This document shows, piece by piece, positions 55,501 through 62,990 of a DNA stretch of 64,000 bases. Each line of letters opens with the position of its first letter. Positions within the stretch are counted from its first letter, which is position 1. Under the pieces are notes generated by a model. That model was not told where the DNA came from. It did no database searches and worked only from the letters and a program-made list of their open reading frames with translations. This DNA is from Hemileia vastatrix (Eukaryota; Basidiomycota; Pucciniomycetes; Pucciniales; Zaghouaniaceae): contig JASXTE010000005.1 of assembly GCA_030280995.1 (NCBI GenBank), positions 22,809,001-22,873,000 on the forward strand, read 5' to 3'. The position numbers were made by a program, and so were the translations under genes.

Positions 55501-58304
55501 TGGATTTCATTTTCCAATTCACCCACTTCATTGGTGGTTCTTCCACCTTGCAGTTGTTCTTCTCTAGGAGAAATGGCATATACTGAATTTTCAGAACATA
55601 TTTTGAATTTCCTTTTACCATTCACCCCTATGGTGAAACAACTGTTTGCAGGATCTAGTTTAATGCCAAATTTTGTCAATAAATCATTGCCAATAATAAA
55701 CCAATCACTACAATTATTATTATCCATTACTACAAATTCACAAACTGCTCTAACATATCCATTATTATATTTAAAGAATACAGCAGTTTTGTATTTGCCA
55801 ATTGGATTTAATACTGAACCAAAACCCCTCCAGTTCTTTGTCTGAACAGGTTCTAGTTTTTCCTGGTACTTACTATCAAGTTTCATTAATGCATTAAGTG
55901 AAACTACACTACCTGCAGCCCCAGTGTCAAGAATGGCATTCATTTCTTTTCCACATATGATAATAGGTGCTCTGATAGGTGTTATTTTGTAAGTATCATG
56001 AGATACATCTTTAATTATTTCAGCTTCCTCTATGGAAGTTAAAGATGTGTCTGTATGAGGTATAGCATCATTCAGGAACATTATATCCTGTTCTAATACA
56101 AATATCTCATTTTCATCATCACTGTAAGATATGTTACTCTTGCAATCCTCACTGGATTCCACATTCTCATCTTCATGATTACTAGGTTCAGAATTCTGTG
56201 AGGTTTCAATAACATTTATTCTTTTCTTACACGTGTGACCTTTAACCCAAGGTTCATTACATTTGTAACAAGTGTTATTTTCTTGTCTCTTAGGGACAAG
56301 GGGAGCTGAAGGTTTTTTCTTTTCCACTGGTAACTTACTTGTAGTAGGTTTTACCACTTCAACACTTTGTCTGTAATTACTATACTTGGTTTCATATTTG
56401 TGGTTTAATAATATCTCATTGCATATATTAATGAATCCAGAGGTGTCTCTGACAGTTTCAGTTCTAGCTACAATAATGTCTCTAACTGATATAGGCAACT
56501 TGTATATTATTTTTTCTTTCCACTCTTCATAATCCATTTTTGGATCCATAGCTTTCATGATTTTTATTAAATTCATTAAGAAGACCATGGGTTTATCTCC
56601 AGCATTTGGATTATATCTGGCCCTTTCATACAGTCTTTGTTGAGTGATTCTAAATTTTGGGCCACCAAATTGCCTTTCAATTAGTGCCTTCCATTCATTC
56701 CAGGAGTAATTAATTCCCTCACTCAATACAGATTCAAACCATAATAAGGCCACATCTGTAAATAAAGATATTAACTTTGAAGTAATTTCTTCATCAGGTA
56801 ATTTGTATGAAAATTTTAGGTTATCAATTCTTTGTATGAATTGTTGCCAATCAGATTTTGAATCCCCGTCAAAAGAAGGGTACTGATCTAACTTAGGCCA
56901 GTTCTTTTGGCTAGTTTTTGCTTCCCTAACCTGAGGAATATTGAGTAATTCACTTACTTTAGAAAGATGATCATTTATTTCATCTTTTACTGATTTTATA
57001 TTCTCAGAGCCCATGACACTATGTTCATGTTCCATCATTGGTTTATCCTCAGAGTGTTTCATAAAAACTGGTACTCTTTCTACATAAGAGGTATTATCCT
57101 TTATTGTTTCAGTATTTTTCAAAATGTTAGCTACTTCAATTTCTACCCTTTGTAACCTATCTTTTATTACAGGTACTTGAGTCAAAGTATCATTTACATT
57201 TGAAAAAGACAATTTTACACGTCCCTCTATGGTAGCCATAATATTCTGAGAGTGTTCTAATTTACTTTCTAAATTTCTAATCTCAGATTTTAATCTTTTA
57301 TTCTCATTGATTAATTCATTATTTGAATTTTCAATAATTTTTAATTTATTGGCTGTGGTACTCAATGATTGTGTTAGCTGTAATAATACATTTTCTGTAT
57401 TTATGTTTGACTCTTTTGAGAACTCTTCCAATTTTTCAATTCTCAATAATAATTTACTTATTATTTTTGATTCCATTGGATTCTCTTTTAAAAAATATTC
57501 TATTTTTTCTGTGTCCAATTCAGAAGACTCATTTTCAGGGTCAAGATTTAATTCATTTGATTCCATTTTTATATTAATAGTATTTTCCTGGTGATCCATA
57601 AAACTATTTACATTGTCCTCATGTAAAGACAAGTTTAACATATTCTGTTCAAATGAATAATCCTTTAAATCCTTATCAATAATATCCAATATTTCCTTAT
57701 CAATCTCATTACCTATAAGTAATTTATTGTCAGGTTGATATAATTGATCATAAGAAGTTGGATGACTTACCAAGGTCTTATCCCACTTCCTCTGCCTCTC
57801 CTTGCCTTTCCCCTGTAAGGGTGACTGCTGGAGCCCTGCTGTTGAGGATTTTTGTAGTTTTGGGCGTACCAATCCCATTTCCATTTGCTTACTGTAATTT
57901 TTTGGTCCTCCTCTTGGGCTGGAGGTGTTGCTATGGAATTGTTGGGTGCCACTGTTGGTGGTTGAGTCTTTATGTCCACTAGAGCTTGGTTGACTTCTAT
58001 GAAACCTTGAGCTGCTCTCTTTTCCAGATTGTTGATCTGGTCCACTATATTGTTGACTCTTACTGTCAAGGTGTTCATTAGGGTGGATAGGGAGTGAACT
58101 TGTTCTTGTAATGTATTTTTTGATTTCTTTATTGAAACCTGCTTTAGAAGCTTTTCCCTTTCCTCCAGAGACATTGACGGAGTGTTGTTTATTATGGGAG
58201 AGTCCTGGCCCTCCATTTGAATGTCCTGTAACAGGTCTTTCAGCTCTAGGTCTTAAGTTATAAGGTTTTGCCTTATTACTTACAATGTCATTGTTGTCAC
58301 ACAT
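52527..58304 (-). CDS. gag-pol: D2 ORF1-Gag-Pol polyprotein, 1925 aa
   Basis: ATG at 58304 (MCDNNDIVSNKAKPYNLRPR). Rough order: basic low-complexity ORF1 part 1-178; intron-derived peptide 179-197 if unspliced; coiled coil about 290-400; capsid about 466-650 (NWPKLDQYPSFDGDSKSDW); zinc knuckle CYKCNEPWVKGHTC about 679; protease ILDTGAAGSVV about 791; RT about 985-1165 with VYIDDIIVFS about 1145; RNase H from LYTDASFIGLGAAL about 1292; integrase zinc region about 1528-1567 and D,D35E about 1598, 1661, 1697; truncated chromodomain at the end. Gag and Pol share one frame with no frameshift. Every catalytic motif I can see is intact. The polyprotein drives cytoplasmic particle assembly, reverse transcription and nuclear integration. 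Confidence 0.95.
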   Translation of the reverse strand: MCDNNDIVSNKAKPYNLRPRAERPVTGHSNGGPGLSHNKQHSVNVSGGKGKASKAGFNKEIKKYITRTSSLPIHPNEHLDSKSQQYSGPDQQSGKESSSRFHRSQPSSSGHKDSTTNSGTQQFHSNTSSPRGGPKNYSKQMEMGLVRPKLQKSSTAGLQQSPLQGKGKERQRKWDKTLVSHPTSYDQLYQPDNKLLIGNEIDKEILDIIDKDLKDYSFEQNMLNLSLHEDNVNSFMDHQENTINIKMESNELNLDPENESSELDTEKIEYFLKENPMESKIISKLLLRIEKLEEFSKESNINTENVLLQLTQSLSTTANKLKIIENSNNELINENKRLKSEIRNLESKLEHSQNIMATIEGRVKLSFSNVNDTLTQVPVIKDRLQRVEIEVANILKNTETIKDNTSYVERVPVFMKHSEDKPMMEHEHSVMGSENIKSVKDEINDHLSKVSELLNIPQVREAKTSQKNWPKLDQYPSFDGDSKSDWQQFIQRIDNLKFSYKLPDEEITSKLISLFTDVALLWFESVLSEGINYSWNEWKALIERQFGGPKFRITQQRLYERARYNPNAGDKPMVFLMNLIKIMKAMDPKMDYEEWKEKIIYKLPISVRDIIVARTETVRDTSGFINICNEILLNHKYETKYSNYRQSVEVVKPTTSKLPVEKKKPSAPLVPKRQENNTCYKCNEPWVKGHTCKKRINVIETSQNSEPSNHEDENVESSEDCKSNISYSDDENEIFVLEQDIMFLNDAIPHTDTSLTSIEEAEIIKDVSHDTYKITPIRAPIIICGKEMNAILDTGAAGSVVSLNALMKLDSKYQEKLEPVQTKNWRGFGSVLNPIGKYKTAVFFKYNNGYVRAVCEFVVMDNNNCSDWFIIGNDLLTKFGIKLDPANSCFTIGVNGKRKFKICSENSVYAISPREEQLQGGRTTNEVGELENEIQKASFSPQLSNIEQEDILRLIKSYPMAFAHGSNELGLVKDHEMKISLSCDLDNIPGSLKKKPYPASPAKRKDIEDNIKLLLEMGIVEKVDTTPKYCVISPVLISYEKDKARLCGDYRALNTYTVDDIYPLPRIASIHATLQGAKYISCLDGNKGYHQIPVERDSQNYLLITTHMGIYKYVRMPFGPKNAPSVFQKLMDSVFHQEMVEGWLLVYIDDIIVFSKTYDEHLNHLKRVFQKMDEINMTIALKKCKFGFQSLKVLGHVVSGLQICVDQNKVAAIKNIGIPKNVKEVQSFLGMCGYYRQYIKNYQSIAAPLTTLIRKNEAFIWNNERQHAFNKLKECLMSAPILGLPDFTLPFILYTDASFIGLGAALQQKQIINGKLSEVVICYISRTLRKTELRYGATQLECLAVVWALEKLHYYLEDQKFELITDCSAVKSLLNMKTPNRHMFRWQLAVQEYRGRMTITHRAGTLHSNVDLLSRSPLPNDADNPAYVPENEVIHIFGIYIVDLEEEFMQTILENYSSDKDLSKLSTILNDPTNASMSALIKTLPPKYKNALEKGKLSIEDGYIYYRKKLSNVIVIPPSMKELMLSTCHDDILAGHFDFNKTLTRVKNTAWWINMKEDVQKYIETCDSCQKSKRLTGKRAGLLQQIEQPKAPWEIINMDFVTGLPLAGKESFNSCWVIVDRLTKMCKFIPTHKEVSAKDLALLWWTQMMNTAGFPKAIISDRDPKFTSEFWTSLMEVSGCQLKLSTAHHPQTDGLAERMIQTLEDMIRRYCAFGLEYKDNEKFTHDWVTLIPGLEFAYNSTTHSVTEKKPFELWLGYVPNTPVNLLNKLPRLDIHPGTKSFIHMQQMCRKHAEECIQKAFEYEKKRWDKSHKEFEFKKGDEVLISTLHFNLQGNVKLKDPFVGPFVVNKMVGNNAVEVILYAPYDRKHPVFPISLLKPYHANDPDLFPKRRGRPKKQPEEIVEKADIEKILKKESLLKKKELSIY
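57713..57770 (-). other. D2 intron candidate (58 nt)
   Basis: Element strand CCTTG then GTAAGTCATCC … AACCTGACAATAA … CTTATAG, followed by GTAATGAG. Good donor, CTGAC branch site and acceptor; length 3n+1. Unspliced, ORF1 continues into Gag; spliced, ORF1 changes frame, whereas ORF2 ends TGG-TAA either way. Confidence 0.7.
57767..58216 (-). CDS. D2 ORF2, overprinted coiled-coil protein
   Basis: 149 codons from ATG, 88 nt inside ORF1 in its +1 frame (MEGQDSPIINNTPSMSLEER). Residues about 20-70 are heptad-like (LQEQVHSLSTLMNTLTVRVN, IVDQINNLEKRAA); about 107-120 VSKWKWDWYAQNY; about 131-144 SSHPYRGKARRGRG; last residues IRPW. No signal peptide or membrane segment. No family recognised. Leaky scanning past the ORF1 ATG could give access to it. 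Intact in an apparently recent element. Confidence 0.75.
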   Translation of the reverse strand: MEGQDSPIINNTPSMSLEEREKLLKQVSIKKSKNTLQEQVHSLSTLMNTLTVRVNNIVDQINNLEKRAAQGFIEVNQALVDIKTQPPTVAPNNSIATPPAQEEDQKITVSKWKWDWYAQNYKNPQQQGSSSHPYRGKARRGRGSGIRPW

Positions 58305-58958
58305 TTCACGTGGAATTTAAAGAATTTTGAGAATTTAGATATAAAACTTCAAGAAGGAGTTTTATCAGTATTTATCAATACCCCTGAAGACAATCTTATT
58401 GCTTACTTATTGGTATTAAGTGAATATTTAAGTGCCAAAAGTCAAATATGCTTTTATGTGGTCACTTGATTTAACTGGTCTACAATATGTAGCCGTGTTT
58501 TTATATTTAAAAGAAAACAACTGTCAGTATGATTCTTTCTAAATATTTAAAGAATTCTACAAACCAATAAAAGAAAAGATTAAGAGTCCTGTTAAAAGAA
58601 AACAATTAATCAGTTTAATTGGTTTATTATCTGCAAAGATCACAAATTTAATTGGTCTATTGACAGACTCCCACTAAGAACAATTATATGTTAAATTAGT
58701 GGTAAAAATTTTATCTGCAAAGATCTCAAATTTAATTGGTCTATTAACAGACCCACTAATAACAATTATAAGTTAAATTAGTGGTAAAATTGTTGATTCA
58801 ATATCACAATTTTATAATATAACAGGGCTTCTTTTTCTGAAATCACTATATAAGTGACCCCAACCTGTTGTAATTATCCAAATATTTTTATAGGGATATT
58901 ATTTACGTGCACCTTCTCTTGAAAATTTTACTTACCAGGATTATAACAGAATTCTTGA
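58305..58958 (-). other. D2 leader with tandem duplication
   Basis: A block beginning TTATCTGCAAAGATC and ending AATTAGTGGTAAAA occurs twice (about 58628-58710 and 58711-58794); D1 has it once. Each copy holds a CCACTAA…TTAGTGG inverted pair. Confidence 0.7.
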
Positions 58959-58971
58959 GGAAAGGTCCCCA
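58959..58971 (-). promoter_or_regulatory. D2 primer-binding site candidate
   Basis: Element strand TGGGGACCTTTCC, two nt inside the 5' LTR. Confidence 0.65.
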
Positions 58972-58973
58972 AT

Positions 58974-60474
58974 TGTCAGGCTAGGGTCAAGTACAAGGAC
59001 GTGAACTAGCTTGATTAGTCAGTTGTCTAGAAGATTTAAATGGTCCTATATGAATACTGTAGTTCTAATCCACTAAGTTGTAAAATATAATCAAATTATA
59101 AAGGTCTCAGTAATAAAATTCTCACTATTCTTATATATGGCTTACAATCTTTATAGTTGGTAGAAAAATAGATTATATAAATTCAGATACTATTCAAAAG
59201 TCTTATAAAAGTACTAATTGATATGTATTGTAATTGGTTTGGTTATATTGGTTAATTGTAATGATAAAGAATGAAGAAATACAACCCAAAAACCTCCTCC
59301 TTTTATACACACTGAGTTCCCCAATGATTCCCTTGATGTACCACCCAATACACAGTTAATCACGCCTCTAAACAACTAATAGACATTCCCATCAACATTC
59401 CCAGTGACCCTTGACATAATTAGAAGAGTAATAACCGCCAAAATCCTGAAATAACAAGGGAAATCCATCAAAATTAAAGAAAAAGACAAAAAGAGAGTAT
59501 ATGCGTATAAAACAATAATATTAAGGACTAAAGGAGACTTTTTAAGGTTAATAATAGCTTAATAATAAGGGGGATTTACTGTAGAAATAATGGGGCTAAT
59601 CCTGACATTATACTACGTGAAATTCCCATTCAAAAATAACCAAAATTGACTGAGAAACCACCCAAAAACTTAAAAAAGAGCGTGAGATGTGGGGTAACTA
59701 CATGCAGTTCTTGGAAGGCGCTTGCACGGGTAAATCCTTGACTAAAATTAGGCGAGTTTAAGCGTGGTGATGAAATAAAGTGCCAAGAGTGAGGTTATTA
59801 ATGAAATTAGTGCATATAAACAGGGTCAATGCATTATTAATTAAGCTAGGACACTAAATAAGCACCTGTCGCCTATTTTAGTGTGTTTCCCCACAGTGGG
59901 CGTAGAATGTGGGGTAATTATAGTGTGAAAAAGCTAACTTTGCTAAAAATGAAGCTATTCACACGGGAAAAAAGCAGGCAGTATGTGGCCAGTACACAGA
60001 AGCCATTTCTGGCATAAAAAACACCAAATTTGAAAAGTGTTAATTTTATGCATTTAAATAGCCAAATCAATAGTTCTAAATGAGCCCAATTGATCTGTCG
60101 AAGCGCAATTTTGATATTCTCAATTTTATAGCGCATATAGTCAACTTTTAAGTGAAATAAAGCGCATTTCTTGTTTTTTGCATAAAACAATGAATATAAC
60201 AGCTTTAAGTGTACTTAAAAATTATGCAGCCTTATACTTAAGGTTCTTAAGATTACCCTAACATATTCCAACTTAATATTAAGTACATAAGACCTATAAA
60301 AGGTGGATATATGCATGTATATAAGGTGTTATAATGGCATTTTTTGTGTATTATCATAATTTTACTTATGTATACTATTTGTGTACTCTTATTTATTATT
60401 CCCATGTGTAGTTCATGTGTTTAACATAACTTATAAGTACTTTTTACTCAGTCCTGGAGATATACAGGCTGACA
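58974..60474 (-). repeat. D2 5' LTR (1501 bp)
   Basis: Near-identical to 50749-52249. TATAAAAGG on the element strand at 59299-59307 is the likely core promoter. Confidence 0.95.
59299..59307 (-). promoter_or_regulatory. TATA box in the D2 5' LTR
   Basis: GTGTATAAAAGGAGG on the element strand, conserved in both D1 LTRs. Confidence 0.6.
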
Positions 60475-60519
60475 GAATTTCTCAAACTAATAAATCCTTG
60501 CCCCAAACAGGATGTAGAA

Positions 60520-60992
60520 ATGGAAGAAGTAGAAATCCTAGTGGACAATACTCAGGATCAGAAGCCCAGGACAAACCTACCAGAAGAGCTTCCAAAAGGC
60601 TTCAAGATAAAAAAGATGCCGTTGTCCCAGCAGATAAAGAATCTGTCAACCCACATAAAGGAGTTAAAGACAGACAGCTTGAAACTAAAGGTAAGGGTAG
60701 ATGCCTTGGAAGAAAGGGGGAAAATAACAGATACTTTTCTCCAAGAGAAAAGGAAACCTCTTCCTCCCAGTGATCAACAACAATTGGCTCCCCAATCCCA
60801 AGAGATGGTGGAAGTGTCCAAGTGGCAGTGGGACTGGCTCAACACACAGTGGGACTACTTGGCTCAAAATCAGCATCAGTTACCTCAGGTAGGTCCATCA
60901 AGGCCCACCCAGGCCAACCCCACTCCTCCCCACCCTTATCAAGGAGGCAAAAGAAGAAGGAAGCCCAATATGGTGATACCCAGCAAACCCTG
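60520..60992 (+). CDS. A2 ORF2, overprinted coiled-coil protein
   Basis: ATG 60520 (MEEVEILVDNTQDQKPRTNL); coiled coil (LSQQIKNLSTHIKELKTDSL), VSKWQWDWLNTQWDYL, PPHPYQGGKRRRK, SKPW at the intron border. The donor is GTACGT rather than GTAAGT, so unspliced RNA reads on for about 28 extra codons to 61080; spliced RNA would stop right after the Trp, as in A1. It lacks the stop that breaks ORF1 at 60771. Confidence 0.7.
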
Positions 60993-61050
60993 GTACGTCC
61001 CTCTATTGATTCTCAAGTGCCTTTTCATGTGGCTGACTCTGTTCCTTCAG
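60993..61050 (+). other. A2 intron (58 nt), absent from A1
   Basis: GTACGT donor, GGCTGACTCTG branch region, TTCCTTCAG acceptor. A1 (9945/9946) joins the flanks exactly. Confidence 0.75.
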
Positions 61051-62990
61051 GTAAATCTGGAAGGCAGGATGAAACCTTGAGACCTATAGAAGCTGGGAAT
61101 AGTAGACAGTTATCTCATGTATCCAATCCATTACTTTTAATTGCTACCTCAATGATTAATCCTGATATGGCTGTGATTGATGAAACTCTTGACCCTGAGT
61201 TCTATGAGAGTCTGGAAAGTTACTCAGTTTCCCTATTGAGAAACACTCCAGATGTAGCAAGAATTAATGATGAGCACTTGAGAGATATTATTGCCAAGCA
61301 AAATCATATAATGAACAATGTGCAATTGACACAGAGATATAATAGTTTGTTAACTGATCAGGGTTATCAAGCATTAAAAAGTGAAGCACAGAGAGTCTCT
61401 GATGAATTGTCTCATTACAAAGTAACCCATGAAAAGAAAATTGCTTTATGGCAAAATATAAAAAATGATTTGTCTAAACTAAAAGATACTGTATCTGCCT
61501 GTTGCCAGGAGGTAGAGATAGATAAGATAAATCTGAAAAGATTGAGTGACCATTTGTCATCTTTTCAACATAAAAACCAATTATCTTTTGCAACTATCAA
61601 TGAAAGTTTATCTAGTCTTCCAAGAATGAAAACAAGACTAAAAACCATTGAAGAAACATTGAACTCATTGTTAAATGACCAAAAATATTCTGACAATTCT
61701 GTGAAGGAACATATAGTGCAGGATGCTCAACCAGTACCTGTGGCTAGTTCATCTAAAATAAAAATTGATCCAGAAATACCTGTTGATAACACTGAGTTTC
61801 CATCAAAAACTGATGATGCACCAGGATCTGCAACAGAAGGATTAAACAATGATATTTCAGCACAATTAGAGAAATTACAGCTGCTTCTTACTCAGAAACA
61901 AGCTAGTACTAAGGAGACTCCTTCAAATCAAAAGAATTGGCCAAAACTTGAACAGTACCCAACATTTGATGGTGATTCTTCCTCTGATTGGCAACAATTT
62001 ATTTGCAGAATTGATAATTTAAAAAATTCTTACAAACTCCCAGATGAGGAAATTGTGTCCAAATTAATTTCTTTGTTCACTAATGTTGCCCTGATGTGGT
62101 ATGAATCTGTTCTCCTGGATGGGAATGACTACTCATGGGAGGATTGGAAGAAATTAATTAAAGCACAATTTGGTGGCTCCAAGTTCAGAATGGCTCAACA
62201 GAGGCAGTATGAGGAAACTAGATATAGCTCTTCTACTGATAAACCTATTGAGTTTTTAATGAAACTTGTAAAAATCTTAAGGGCAATGGATATAAATATT
62301 GAGTTTGATTTATGGAAGGACAGGATCCTCTATAAATTACCAATGTCTCTGAGAGACTTGATTGTGGCTAGGACTGAGTTCTCCAAAGAACCCTCTTCTT
62401 TCATTAATACTTGCAATGAGATACTTCTAAACAATAAGTATGATGCAAGATTCATTCCTAGGACCCCTTTTGAGAAACCCTCCACTTACCAACAAAAACC
62501 TCTGGAAAAGGTTGGTAAACCTTCTGCCCCTGTTGCACCAAAGAAGTATGCAACAAACACTTGCTTCAAGTGCAACAAGCCTTGGCAGAAAGGCCATGTT
62601 TGTGACAGGAAGATAAATCTTGTAGAACAAACAGAGGAGCATGCTGATGACACAGTGGCACTGGATGATACATCAAGTGATTGTGCCAGCAATATTTCAT
62701 ATGAATCTCAACAAGAAATCTTGATGCTGGAAGAAGATATTCATTATTTAAATACTATTGACATTGATAATAATGATTTATCTACAGTTGAGGATGCTGA
62801 GATCATAAAGAACATTGAGGATAACTCAATTGTTATTGCCCCTCTTAAGGCACCAGTCTTGATCAATGGAACCAGCATTGAAGTTGTTCTGGATTCTGGA
62901 GCTGGAGGAAGTGTAGTATCTGAAAGAGCACTTGCCTCAGTAGATCAAGACTATAAATCTAAACTGTTGCCTATCATTTCTGAAGATTGA

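Larger units (their letters stand above)
50749..60474 (-). mobile_element. Ty3/gypsy chromovirus D2, youngest and nearly intact
   Basis: Two 1501-bp LTRs differing at about three sites by eye, target duplication GAATT at 50744-50748 and 60475-60479, polypurine tract, primer site, leader, ORF2 and a 1925-codon ORF1-Gag-Pol frame. The only coding defect seen is a one-base deletion in the chromodomain. It disrupts A2 gag. Confidence 0.97.
60480..62990 (+). pseudogene. gag-pol: A2 ORF1 (continued), Gag, zinc knuckle, protease
   Basis: Continues ORF1 as SQTNKSLPQTGCRNGRSRNP, with a TGA at 60771-60773 (Gly codon in A1), then through the intron (LVRPSIDSQVPFHVADSVPS) into Gag: a coiled coil, capsid (NWPKLEQYPTFDGDSSSDW), CFKCNKPWQKGHVC and VVLDSGAGGSVV. 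A TGA at 62988-62990 replaces the Trp codon found in A1. Unlike A1, ORF1 and Gag share one frame because the 58-nt intron is retained. Confidence 0.9.
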
